Of a stretch of DNA of 64,000 nt, positions 59,001 through 64,000 are shown one piece after another. A model generated the notes under the pieces. It was given only the letters and a program-made list of their open reading frames with translations, had not been told where the DNA came from and did no database searches. The stretch lies in contig JASAMV010000646.1 in the NCBI GenBank assembly GCA_030248065.1, forward strand, positions 1 through 64,000, written 5' to 3'. The position numbers and the translations under genes are program-made. This stretch comes from Rhynchonema sp. JSB1_4. Lineage: Eukaryota > Nematoda > Chromadorea > Monhysterida > Xyalidae. Each line of letters opens with the position of its first letter. The stretch's first letter is position 1.

Positions 59001-61080
59001 ATGTTCCAGTCTAATGTCTGAAATCGATTTTTTCGCTGTCGATATGTTTATCCTGTTGTGAAAAACAATGATCTGAAAATGTTTGTCTCCGAAAAGATGT
59101 ATTTGAACAAATAAGTTAGATAGTATGTAGATCACGCCATATAGATATTACTGTCGAGCAACAGAACGAGCTCACTCCGATATTTTTTGTATGTTTTCAA
59201 TGAATAATTTTCCATACATATGTATTCATCAGTTTTATTCAACAGAAAACAAATCACGGACGTGACCGCCGACTACGTGAATCGTGTGTTTGTGGCCATT
59301 CTGAAGATGGTGCTCTACACGATCGGGGAGGACAATTCACCGTGGATGGGTAGACTGCAATGTTAGTTCGAGCAATTTTGTGCCACTTTAAAACGGTACA
59401 CCATAAATTTTTTATAATGTCGGTCGCACGTGTTGTGGCATAGAGCATAGCGAAATGTTCATGCCTATCTGGGACCAGAGGTTGCGTTGAGAAGCATCAC
59501 AGTCGCCAAGCTACACAGCAGGAATAACGCAGATATATCTGGTATTGCCGTATACTAATACACACGCGTATTTTTGTGTGTATACAAGGCACGATTTTTT
59601 CCTTTGTTAAACGCGTCACTAAACTTAACGTTCCGGTCCTGCACTGGTCATCATGTGACAAAACAAATCTAATCAAGCGCAAAAGTTCCGATATGCACAA
59701 ACTCATGTTGGCGGACGAAGAATATAATTGTTCATTGTCCCATGATTTTATCGATTTCTCCACAAAATTGCCTATTTTGCAGTCGCTGCGTCGCAAATCA
59801 TCCAGCACGTCACCACCGACCCGATGGCCCCGTACGTGCAGCCAATCATCGAGAAGATCGCAACGTGTGCCGAGGCTGCGATGAAGGAGGAGGACAGACT
59901 GCGCACGCATCCCGAGGAAATGGATGAAGCCGCCGTGGGCGCGGTGAGTTGTCACTGGTGATTGTACATAGATTAACGAACCATGAAGGACGAATTACGG
60001 TAGTCAATACCCAACCTAGTTACATGTACACCCTCCTTTTCAGAACCACGCCAAGCTGGTTCGTGATGTCTATTCGATATTCCCACTATTGATCAAATAC
60101 ACCGATCTTCACCGGTTAGTGCGCACCAGTGTATGTAGTTTTATCTGTTTAATTCACCACGCAGTTAAAAGAGCATTAATCAGTGATCACCACCACGCAC
60201 ATTTTCAACTATACATTCAGTGCCAAATGGCTGAAATCGCCATCAATCGAAACCGACAAAGTGTACGAATGCGTGGCCGTTATTTTCGAGATCTGGTATC
60301 GATCACAGGTGTGTGCGTGCGTCCGCCTTTTTGTTTGTTCACACATCAGTTTCTTTTCAGTGTTTCAATCTCATCACGTCAAATCGATCGATATAAACAG
60401 CATATTTCAGCATTTCAAACGCGAAGAGTTGAACTTTATGGCCGTTTTTGACGAAGCACCGGCCGGCGTCAAACCAGCCGGCAGAGCACTCGGCGGCAAA
60501 AAGAAACGTCGAGGTTGCGTCAATTTTGCGACTTTCATTTGTGTCATACTAGAATTATATTCAAAGTGAAACATCACAAAACCTACAGAGCCGCGCAAGA
60601 ACAAGCACGCCAACAGCACGGTGATCAGCTGTTTCAAGCGTTTGCTGCCCGTCGGTCTCAACATATTCGGCGGGCGTGAGCTGGACATTGTTCAACAGTC
60701 GAAAGAGAAAAATTTGAAGGTCTGTCTTTTTTAACGATACTGAATTTTCAAGAAAAACACATCAAACTAATGAAAAATCTGAACTTCCTTTGTCATCCGC
60801 AGGACGAGAAAGAGGACAAAATTCGCGAATTCATTCGTCAGCTGTTGGGTATTCCAGAGAAGGTATCTGTCGACCACGCTAGATTAATTTCGCTTTTAAA
60901 ATAATTTTACAACCTCTTCGGCTGTCGTTTAAGACGGACCCAACTGACGTCAACACCTGGCAACGCAACTTGTATCACAAGATTGGCAAGTCGCAAATGC
61001 GTGGCATCAATGAGATGTCCGAAGACGCCGTGGTCGAAAAAATTGCCAATATGGGCAAGGTTTTGGCCATACTTCATTCG
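13979..61080 (+). CDS. RyR: Ryanodine receptor (ER/SR calcium-release channel), 5' three quarters
   Basis: 85 coding exons reconstructed by splice phase and alignment to remembered RyR domain order give 3,804 residues with no frame break. The product is a homotetrameric Ca2+-release channel of the endoplasmic/sarcoplasmic reticulum. Everything seen here is cytoplasmic shell. Order by residue: N-terminal Ins145-P3 and MIR domains (1-371), RIH solenoid (371-653), SPRY1 (653-839), RyR repeats 1-2 (839-1063), SPRY2 (1063-1315), divergent region (1315-1651), SPRY3 (1651-~1800), helical solenoids (to 2932), RyR repeats 3-4 (2932-3142), then further solenoid to 3804. The EF-hand pair, transmembrane segments and pore are not in the window. 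A second first exon at 23732 gives isoform b. Introns range from ~60 nt to 10.3 kb, and the first is the largest. Exon coordinates are given in the block entries. Confidence 0.96.
15674..15856. mobile_element. Harbinger-type MITE (183 bp) in RyR intron 1
   Basis: The perfect 17-bp TIR GGCCGCTCTCTGACAAA is followed by mirrored CGAAAAGC/GCTTTTTG words. The flanks are TAA (15671-15673) and TAG (15857-15859), read as a TAA duplication with one change. It is non-coding. Confidence 0.8.
17338..17808. mobile_element. hAT-type element with CAGGGTTGGGCA ends, RyR intron 1
   Basis: Termini are CACGGTTGGGCAAAAAAACG (17338) and the complement of CAGGGTTGGGCAAAAAACG (ending 17808). The 8-bp TSD GCTTCAAC is at 17330-17337 and 17809-17816. 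The body is AT-rich with short inverted words (TTTCCTTGATTTCCCTGATT, repeated inverted). A second, truncated copy is at 54376. CAGGGTTGGGCA-type ends are typical of hAT elements. It interrupts an otherwise open frame (about 17305 to 17912), so it may have broken an exon of a nested gene. Confidence 0.9.
18086..18285 (+). CDS. Candidate exon of an unidentified gene nested in RyR intron 1
   Basis: Between an AG at 18084-18085 and a GTGAGG donor at 18286 lies an open frame of 66 codons. It has protein-like composition and regularly placed cysteines: [19 protein letters not shown], then [20 protein letters not shown], then [17 protein letters not shown]. Other coding-like stretches on the same strand are 17811-17912 (frame including [16 protein letters not shown]), 18571-18741 (GC-rich, [18 protein letters not shown]) and 18896-19021 ([19 protein letters not shown] ... 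EFENST then TGA). I could not link them into one consistent model and recognise no family. They could also be relics of a mobile element. Confidence 0.25.
19857..20165 (-). repeat. Diverged tandem duplication with a frame kept open on the minus strand
   Basis: Two copies of a ~110-bp unit with a period of about 165 bp (19893-~20005 and 20058-~20150) share GTTTTCGCACACGAGAAACA, TGGTGCTATCGC and GGTTCCAGACCATGA. On the minus strand a 102-codon frame reads through both, giving the parallel segments [18 protein letters not shown] and [18 protein letters not shown]. The insertions between copies keep frame. It may be a repeat-containing coding remnant or a chance open duplication. No family was recognised. 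Confidence 0.5.
20338..20413. repeat. (CA)n/(CAGC/CAGG)n microsatellite
   Basis: Compound simple repeat of CACA, CAGC and CAGG units. It ends about 50-60 nt upstream of the tRNA-like sequence at 20464, mirroring the arrangement at 28333-28403 before the real tRNA-Arg. Confidence 0.85.
20464..20538 (+). pseudogene. tRNA-like relic
   Basis: Contains an A-box-like TCCGAGCGGTATAACG, an anticodon-arm-like GCACTGAAGATGAAAGG (resembling a tRNA-Phe GAA loop) and a B-box-like GGGTTCAAGCA. The 5' GTGAAGG can pair with the 3' CATTCAC with one mismatch, but the arms do not form a proper cloverleaf. Probably a degenerate tRNA or a SINE head. Confidence 0.4.
21413..21982. mobile_element. Foldback element with ~185-bp inverted arms
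   Basis: Left arm 21413-21598 and right arm 21801-21982 are almost perfectly complementary, from ACAAGAAAG/CTTTCTTGT at the outside to CCGGCGCG/CGCGCCGG inside. They enclose a ~200-bp unique loop. Each arm holds a GATGTTTCA motif. The left arm has a short extra block (TCCCTGGCTGACTAG against CAGTCAGCCAGGGA). A third arm copy starts the window. No coding sequence and no clear TSD were seen. Confidence 0.88.
23732..23800 (+). CDS. RyR: RyR alternative exon 1b (isoform b start)
   Basis: The ATG at 23732 opens 23 codons starting [17 protein letters not shown] and ending QTSFKI at a GTGAGT donor, phase 0, the same phase as exon 1a. QTSFKI parallels DVSFLRT, so the first beta-strand residues seem to be supplied by either exon, while the acidic leader is replaced by a Pro-rich one. 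The TGAAACATC motif abuts the ATG directly (23723-23731). Splicing to 24318 keeps frame. It implies a second promoter roughly 9.7 kb downstream of the first. No transcript evidence is available here. Confidence 0.7.
23873..24050. mobile_element. MITE copy B (AAGGCAAACTACGCC family) between RyR exons 1b and 2
   Basis: The TIR AAGGCAAACTACGCCAACAC is at 23873 and its complement ends at 24050, about 35 bp nearly perfect, with flanking TA duplication. It lies 73 nt after the exon 1b donor. The same family is at 10448-10636. Confidence 0.88.
24318..29952 (+). CDS. RyR: RyR exons 2-11: N-terminal and MIR domains
   Basis: Exons: 24318-24443, 24853-24951, 25235-25324, 26111-26186, 26671-26783, 27158-27263, 27555-27648, 28862-28944, 29306-29454, 29830-29952. 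Hallmarks are [100 protein letters not shown] and [13 protein letters not shown]. This is the IP3-receptor-like beta-trefoil and MIR region that forms the cytoplasmic vestibule around the fourfold axis. Exon 4 has a glycine run ([12 protein letters not shown]) in the variable loop after ALSVR. Exon 3 has two usable donors (GTGAAG at 24952, GTATAA at 24958), differing by two codons. Confidence 0.95.
25349..25495. mobile_element. MITE, copy 2 of the conserved-core family
   Basis: Imperfect inverted ends (TATAGTTTTGTCGTAAAATC against TATAGTAACGTCGTTAAATC) enclose ATGAGCCCCAAATGAGCGCG and AAATAATAC. Located in RyR intron 4, 24 nt after the donor. Confidence 0.75.
27917..28080. mobile_element. Harbinger-type MITE with CCGGAAA words (164 bp)
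   Basis: The ends GGGCGAACTGAGGTTAAAAC and the complement of GGGCGGACTAAGGTTGAATC are flanked by TAA (27914-27916) and TTA (28081-28083). The body is made of CCGGAAAC and CCGGAAATATTTCCGG words that pair with each other. The ends match those of the element at 31214, although the internal word differs. Confidence 0.82.
28333..28403. repeat. (CA)n/(CAGG)n microsatellite
   Basis: Compound CACA and GGCA repeats ending 51 nt upstream of the tRNA-Arg gene. Composition and position parallel the repeat at 20338-20413. Confidence 0.88.
28455..28527 (+). tRNA. tRNA-Arg (anticodon TCT)
   Basis: A 73-nt cloverleaf. The acceptor GTCCCCT pairs with AGGGGAT, the A box is TGGCGCAGTGGA, the anticodon stem-loop TTGGACTTCTAATCCAA has TCT at its centre, and the B box is GGTTCGACTCC. 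No intron. It lies in sense inside RyR intron 8 (between exons 8 and 9) and would be transcribed by RNA polymerase III independently. TTGTTTTG follows, with only a short T run as terminator. Confidence 0.93.
30023..33235 (+). CDS. RyR: RyR exons 12-17: RIH (RYDR_ITPR) solenoid
   Basis: Exons: 30023-30189, 30849-30973, 31620-31763, 32186-32341, 32556-32674, 33102-33235. Conserved runs are [93 protein letters not shown] and [17 protein letters not shown]. This alpha-helical N-terminal solenoid connects the trefoils to SPRY1 in known RyR structures. Two Harbinger-type MITEs (30661-30798, 31214-31585) lie in its introns without touching exons. Confidence 0.95.
30661..30798. mobile_element. Harbinger-type MITE (138 bp)
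   Basis: The TIR AGGCCACTTTATACTCTGTC and its complement (with T for C) are continued by a mirrored CGATACACGCAACATTTT. TSD TAA is at 30658-30660 and 30799-30801. The whole element folds as one long hairpin with a GCGCGC-rich loop. Located 48 nt before RyR exon 13. Confidence 0.85.
31214..31585. mobile_element. Harbinger-type element made of ACGGAACACGGAA words (372 bp)
   Basis: The perfect TIR GGGCGGACTTAGGTTGAACA (continuing CGGAACACGG) is flanked by TAA at 31211-31213 and 31586-31588. The interior consists almost entirely of alternating CACGGAAATATTTCCGTG palindromes and ACGGAACACGG words, so it can fold in many registers. It sits 34 nt upstream of RyR exon 14, within the last part of the intron, yet leaves the acceptor intact. 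Confidence 0.9.
33386..33494. mobile_element. MITE, copy 3 of the conserved-core family
   Basis: Ends GGCTAAACTGTCGTCAA and the complement of GGCTAATAGTACGGTGGTCA, with the core GCCCCAAATGAGCGCGAGAA and ATAATAC. Its right end is 14 nt from RyR exon 18, so it may supply part of the intron 3' end. Confidence 0.72.
33509..34909 (+). CDS. RyR: RyR exons 18-21: SPRY1
   Basis: Exons: 33509-33599, 33669-33816, 34196-34379, 34774-34909. Seen: [93 protein letters not shown] and [20 protein letters not shown]. This is the first of three SPRY beta-sandwiches in the family. The intron 33236-33508 holds a MITE, and the intron after exon 21 starts a SINE-like sequence 11 nt from the donor. Confidence 0.95.
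34921..35090 (+). mobile_element. tRNA-derived SINE-like sequence in an RyR intron
   Basis: GCGTGCATGTAGCTCAGTGG has a good pol III A box. About 50 nt on, GGGTTCGAGACC is a good B box. A non-tRNA tail with the inverted pair GTTCACATG/TTGTGAAC (near 35010-35050) follows. The tRNA part does not form a clean acceptor stem. Probably a SINE, but only one copy is present so this is not proven. Confidence 0.5.
35182..36948 (+). CDS. RyR: RyR exons 22-26: RyR repeats 1 and 2
   Basis: Exons: 35182-35358, 35856-35959, 36046-36123, 36209-36357, 36784-36948. Repeat 1 carries [20 protein letters not shown] and GWTYGE, then [11 protein letters not shown] and [10 protein letters not shown]. Repeat 2 carries [20 protein letters not shown] and [19 protein letters not shown], then [20 protein letters not shown]. 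The LAEN-H-(E/N)LWA and GWTYG signatures are diagnostic of RyR repeats. Exon 23 begins right after a GATGTTTCAG acceptor, so one copy of the dispersed motif provides the splice site. Confidence 0.95.
37177..39473 (+). CDS. RyR: RyR exons 27-31: SPRY2 and following segment
   Basis: Exons: 37177-37261, 37378-37595, 38300-38501, 38920-39055, 39361-39473. Seen: [112 protein letters not shown] and a short [11 protein letters not shown] linker. The 704-nt intron 37596-38299 contains nothing recognised. Confidence 0.95.
39544..42993 (+). CDS. RyR: RyR exons 32-39: divergent region before SPRY3
   Basis: Exons: 39544-39676, 39986-40140, 40355-40483, 40812-41003, 41396-41506, 42038-42147, 42337-42384, 42863-42993. 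About 336 residues of low complexity: Lys-rich ([10 protein letters not shown]), Ser/Pro/Arg-rich ([19 protein letters not shown]), a His run ([15 protein letters not shown]), [20 protein letters not shown], an acidic [16 protein letters not shown] and a [13 protein letters not shown] end. The only parts with family-like sequence are [18 protein letters not shown] and [20 protein letters not shown]. It corresponds to the poorly conserved loop region of other RyRs. Phases are consistent at every junction, but these boundaries are less certain than elsewhere. Confidence 0.85.
43389..45573 (+). CDS. RyR: RyR exons 40-46: SPRY3 and start of bridging solenoid
   Basis: Exons: 43389-43564, 43816-43987, 44209-44295, 44384-44514, 44579-44669, 45114-45285, 45498-45573. 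Seen: [45 protein letters not shown]-type [95 protein letters not shown] and [16 protein letters not shown]. These match the SPRY3 to junctional/bridging solenoid transition. Confidence 0.95.
45778..49643 (+). CDS. RyR: RyR exons 47-57: bridging solenoid (second RIH region)
   Basis: Exons: 45778-45936, 46419-46568, 46692-46807, 47006-47151, 47239-47346, 47415-47537, 47684-47855, 48208-48332, 48501-48649, 48965-49133, 49494-49643. Seen: [113 protein letters not shown] and [20 protein letters not shown]. Exon 53 encodes a Glu/Lys-rich insert ([19 protein letters not shown]). Exon 57 has two possible donors 21 nt apart (GTATCG near 49623, GTGAGT at 49644); the second keeps the family-conserved LRGS. 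Confidence 0.94.
50043..53380 (+). CDS. RyR: RyR exons 58-65: bridging solenoid, second half
   Basis: Exons: 50043-50156, 50340-50546, 50913-51007, 51097-51344, 51751-51908, 52245-52385, 52791-52961, 53145-53380. Seen: [160 protein letters not shown] and [27 protein letters not shown] and [20 protein letters not shown] are among the strongest RyR signatures in the window. Confidence 0.96.
53622..55198 (+). CDS. RyR: RyR exons 66-69: RyR repeats 3 and 4 (phosphorylation domain)
   Basis: Exons: 53622-53766, 53838-53927, 54163-54293, 54935-55198. Repeat 3: [31 protein letters not shown] and KGWTHGE. Repeat 4: [34 protein letters not shown] and [17 protein letters not shown]. In vertebrates the loop between these repeats carries PKA/CaMKII serines. 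Here it reads [12 protein letters not shown] at the equivalent position, keeping a Ser after a single Arg instead of RRxS. A poly-A/poly-C-rich hAT fragment lies in the intron before exon 69. Confidence 0.95.
54376..54630. mobile_element. Truncated or badly assembled hAT-type copy
   Basis: CAGGGTTGGGCAAAAAACG matches the terminus of the element at 17338-17808. It is followed by long A runs, a C run of more than 20 bases and two related segments (ATGGATTTCCTTAATTATCA and ATGGATTTTTAATTATCATG). The right TIR and TSD were not found. Located in RyR intron 68. Confidence 0.55.
55661..61080 (+). CDS. RyR: RyR exons 70-85: central solenoid, runs off towards the pore
   Basis: Exons: 55661-55883, 56500-56597, 56676-56786, 56885-57001, 57080-57204, 57462-57570, 58435-58574, 58812-58998, 59246-59361, 59783-59943, 60044-60114, 60221-60308, 60411-60513, 60589-60719, 60803-60862, 60934-61080. 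Seen: [145 protein letters not shown] and [13 protein letters not shown]. The last exon ends in phase 0 at GTAAGT. The next expected exon (the VDHP...SKKAVWHKLLSKQ-type segment of the family) was not found before 64000. Confidence 0.95.
55968..56272. mobile_element. Harbinger-like element with GCGGAATGC / GCAGATAAACG words
   Basis: The TIR GGCTGTGAGCAGATAAACG is at 55968 and its complement ends at 56272. The flanks are TTA and ATA, so the 3-bp TSD is imperfect. The words CGCGTTTATCTGCT, GGAATGCGGAATGC and GCAGATTTCTGC repeat in both orientations. Located in RyR intron 70. Confidence 0.75.
57939..58314. mobile_element. hAT-type word-array element (376 bp) in RyR intron 75
   Basis: The TIR CAGTGATGTAGTTGG at 57939 and the complement of CAGTGATGTGGTTGG ending at 58314 are flanked by the perfect 8-bp TSD TCGATCAC at 57931-57938 and 58315-58322. 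The subterminal word GCAAGAAAGCTAGCTAGC appears four times with variants. The centre is AT-rich with TTTTGGCCCATAAAATGG-type inversions. It is non-coding. Confidence 0.92.
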
Positions 61081-63628
61081 GTAAGTCGCACTTAGTTAAA
61101 TCAACATCTCTGTCGTTTCAACTGTTCTTGATTACCAGTTGTTGTAGTTGAAAGTTGTTTATTGTTGTTAACATTCCATGGATAAACGTAAGAGATGCAA
61201 TCATCCGAGCCCCAGCATTTAACTGATAGTATACGTCTCTGTTTATGCGAGTGCAGGACACGCTCATTCAAGGTTTTTTGAATAACAATCTTGTTCCACT
61301 AGTGTCAGGATATGAAGGTCTGTACAGACACACATCATACACTAGCTGCTCGCAGCTGAAAAGCCCATTGCTTTCATTTTTATTTTCTTTTCCCGGGCGT
61401 TTTGCAGTTTGATGACAATTTTCGTTTGATGTTTTGTCTAACAAGCCTATTTTAGGGTCGTCGGACCTCCTTCCTGATTTCTATGCTCCCACCACTTGTC
61501 ACATACCCAATCTTACCTTAATATCATCATCTGCTCACATTTGTGAACATTCCCAAGTTATTTATACTATCGTTTTTCATACTGGATTTTGGAAAGTTTT
61601 GTGATTTGTCAATTATAGGAATTTCAAAAAGGACGTTATCGCGAGGTACGTTAAACGATCGGAAAACAGTTCTACAGAGAGCAGCACTATTTAAATATCC
61701 ACCGTTCTTGTGCGTGATTTTGTCACGTGTCCTACGTTTTGTCTGTCTGCTTCAAGCATTTTGACTGCGTGTTGAATCTTCGCTTTCTCTCAATCGTACT
61801 GTCATTGCTGTGTTTGTTTGTGTGTCTGGTGCATCAAGGATACACACATTTCGTCGGAGAGCTACCAATTTGCATCTGCCTATTTTTCTTCTTGTCGCTG
61901 TTCTTGTTTTTCAGAAACAACTTGTGCAAAAAATATCTTAAACATCGATAACTGATGCCAGCATGCGTATTCTGATGCACCGGACAACAATGCTTGGCCG
62001 ATATCCACCAAGTATGGCTTCAAAATACCACGCTTAATGATTACGAAGTATTAATTTTATCGCTCAATAATGCTTCTTTAACCTAAATGTTCGTTAGTCC
62101 GTTTTGCTTAGAGGCGTAGTGTTAATGAGATATTGTTTTCACACACGCACAGCTTCACACAGCAAGCTCGCTCGCTCTCTAAAACAATTACATAGCAAAG
62201 CGCACCGTCCTGGTAAGTGTGATGTTATGTCTGCTCGAATAACTTAACCGAGTGTTTAGTCCAAGGGGCTTTTCAGTTGCGTGTTGGTTTCTTGTGAGCA
62301 AAATCTCCACAATCTCCTTCAAGGAGCTCAGTGCTCTTGTCGACTTTCTTCTTTTCTTCATTGTTTGTGCTTTGATTTCAGACGTGCTTTTGAAACTGTT
62401 ATATTCATACATTTGAGCGTTACACGAGTTTTCGGTGGTAACAATGATGTTCTGAACTTAAAACAAAGCCTCCAACGAATCCCTTGTGTCTCAATGTGCT
62501 GTTTATGTGCCTAACAAGCAATTGGACATATTTTAACCATGTTCTTAACGCCTCTTGTGCTCTTCCCCCGTCGCTTCGCACATCTGCCCTACGCATCTGT
62601 GTAACAATCAATTTATTCAATCCAAAGGATTAAATGTGCCAGCACTGCTCCACTCAAAACAGTCGTCTTTCTCTGTTGCAAACCATTTTCACCAACTGTC
62701 TTCTTCTCCGCATCTGAATATAGCTACATGTGTACCCATACCTGATTGACCGTAGGACCTGTGTGATACTGACGAAATCTTTAGCAATAATGGTATCTCC
62801 ATCGGATTTCACTGCTGTTATCCGACACGAGACGTACGATCCAATCGTGAAATGTGATGTAGACCATGCACTGATGTACCCCACCAATGCCTTACACATG
62901 TCCTCTTCACGAACACCTTGTTCAACAACCATACCTGATTCACGTCCTTCTCAACTCATACTACATACACGTATTTGACGTGTCGTGCCCAGGCGTGTAG
63001 CGTGCAGCCCATCAACCCATCGTTCTTTCGTGTTTCAGTTCAGAGCTGGAAAAGTGAGTTTGGCAATGTGTCTATCGAACCAAATTGAGAAAGATAGAGA
63101 GAGAGAAACCAACGCGTGGCTTACATACAGCAACCGAGAAGTGTGATACATCACTGGCTCTAAACGTGCCGGTGTCTTGCGTATATCTGGTCGGCTGGTC
63201 GCTTTCCTGGTGGAAGCTTGTAAAATAGGTGATCAAATCAAGCCAACCCACACGAAACGTGACCAGTCTCAACGTATAGATGCTTGTTGTAAGCCACGGA
63301 GCATCAACCCGCACTCAGACCTTGCTATCTGCATGCGATTAGCTACCGGTCACGATACATCACATGCCTGCAGTGTTGCTATTTACATACAACCGCCGAT
63401 TAAGGAGCAATTTAGTTTAACAGCCTGTGACTAGTAGTTGTGCTTGTGCATGGTGTTGACTATTTGGACCCGTCTGTGCGCCGAAACGGTGACGGCCTAC
63501 TAACATCTTGACGAACTTCAGGACTCCCTCGCACGCTGCCATAGGCCTAAACAGACCGACTATCAGAATGTTTTACCGTTTAATGATCGTCATAAGTCGC
63601 TGCGTGTATACGTGCTGGTTGATTCGTA
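61081..63628. other. Intron after RyR exon 85, no exon found
   Basis: Begins with a GTAAGT donor. Over 2.5 kb I found no segment matching the next RyR part and no defined repeat. A 15-nt candidate micro-exon (63039-63053, between TTTCAG and GTGAGT) is in phase but too short to judge. The sequence is otherwise AT-rich with no RNA gene seen. Confidence 0.5.
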
Positions 63629-64000
63629 GATCGTAACACGGTGTACATCATTAACGATCGGATTGGCGCGCAGGATGTCCAAAGACTACTGAAGAGAGCA
63701 TGTAAAAAATACTTTGTCCGTGGCATGCGTCAAGAAACCAGATAAAACAACAACAGCAACACGGCAACTTTTCGGCCTGATATTCTGCTCTCTAACTTTA
63801 AAAATTGGTACACAGAGCACTTCCGCCATCTTGAGCCAGTTTGAGAGCAGTTTTGGAAAGCGTTAGATCCTCAGTCTAAAAAACGGCGCTCTCATTTGGC
63901 ACAAGAAGGTGAGCAGAGTGCTCAGCGGACAGACGAGGCTTATAGATTAGCATCGGAGACACTCTGTCTCCAGAACGGTCCACTGAACACTTCTTCTGAC
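63629..64000 (+). pseudogene. Decayed open frame of unknown origin, cut by window end
   Basis: One reading frame has clearly protein-like composition over ~124 codons but is broken by TAA (63743-63745) and TGA (63842-63844). Segments include RNTVYIINDRIGAQDVQRL, LLKRACKKYFVRGM, DILLSNFKNWYTEHF and EQFWKALDPQSKKRR. Just upstream, another frame (HKSLRVYVLVDS then TAG) looks like its continuation across a frameshift. I recognise no family. A degraded mobile-element or virus-derived gene is the most likely type. It lies in an RyR intron. Confidence 0.4.

Larger units (their letters stand above)
54..60575. repeat. Dispersed GATGTTTCA / TGAAACATC motif, at least 34 exact copies
   Basis: Exact 9-mers by reading. 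Forward starts: 4391, 9946, 14012, 16921, 18567, 21510, 26796, 27024, 32348, 33320, 33657, 33835, 34109, 35846, 44693, 45007, 46831, 48844, 52997. Reverse-complement starts: 54, 13841, 16665, 17946, 21881, 23723, 24803, 26644, 39348, 40755, 50017, 50886, 55627, 57015, 60567. The usual extended form is (C/G)TGATGTTTCAC. Three copies lie in the foldback repeat, one is in coding exon 1a, and most others are in RyR introns, often within about 100 nt of an acceptor. Near-copies (CGAAACATC at 27444 and 32520) were not counted. Its role is unknown; see findings. Confidence 0.85.

Overview
This is a eukaryotic (metazoan) window. Its backbone is one very large intron-rich gene on the + strand, a ryanodine receptor (RyR). 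I could trace 85 coding exons, all joined by GT-AG introns in consistent phase, from an ATG at 13979 to 61080. They give 11,412 coding nt, or 3,804 residues, about three quarters of a typical ~5,100-residue invertebrate RyR. The C-terminal pore, EF-hand and RIH-associated parts must lie beyond the window. The N-terminus ([12 protein letters not shown]) is of invertebrate, ecdysozoan-like type. An abundant GATGTTTCA motif recalls nematode piRNA promoters, so a nematode is my best guess, with low confidence.

Layout. 1-2784: transposon-derived sequence, including two short hAT-type elements with perfect 8-bp target-site duplications (TSDs) and G/C-run word repeats. 2785-4757: a small three-exon gene for a secreted-then-anchored type I membrane protein, with a hAT-type element and a MITE in its second intron. 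4758-13978: intergenic, dominated by mobile elements. These include a PIF/Harbinger-type element (7068-8483) that landed in the 9-bp TSD of an older Mutator-like element (8492-10992), which carries a small spliced gene with zinc-binding-type Cys/His residues. 13979-61080: the RyR gene. It has two alternative first exons (13979 and 23732) that splice in the same phase to the same second exon. Its introns hold about ten miniature elements, a tRNA-Arg(TCT), a tRNA-like relic, a SINE-like sequence and a possible nested gene. 61081-64000: RyR intron, ending in a decayed open frame of unknown origin.

How it works together. RyR is the ER/SR calcium-release channel. The window encodes its cytoplasmic shell in order: N-terminal inositol-trisphosphate-receptor-like and MIR domains, RIH, SPRY1, RyR repeats 1-2, SPRY2, a divergent region, SPRY3, the helical solenoids and RyR repeats 3-4. 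The other genes show no functional link to it.

Most unusual signals: (1) at least 34 exact copies of GATGTTTCA in 64 kb on both strands, almost all in RyR introns, against about 0.5 expected by chance; (2) a set of non-autonomous hAT- and Harbinger-type elements whose bodies are arrays of short, often self-complementary words, each family with its own word.
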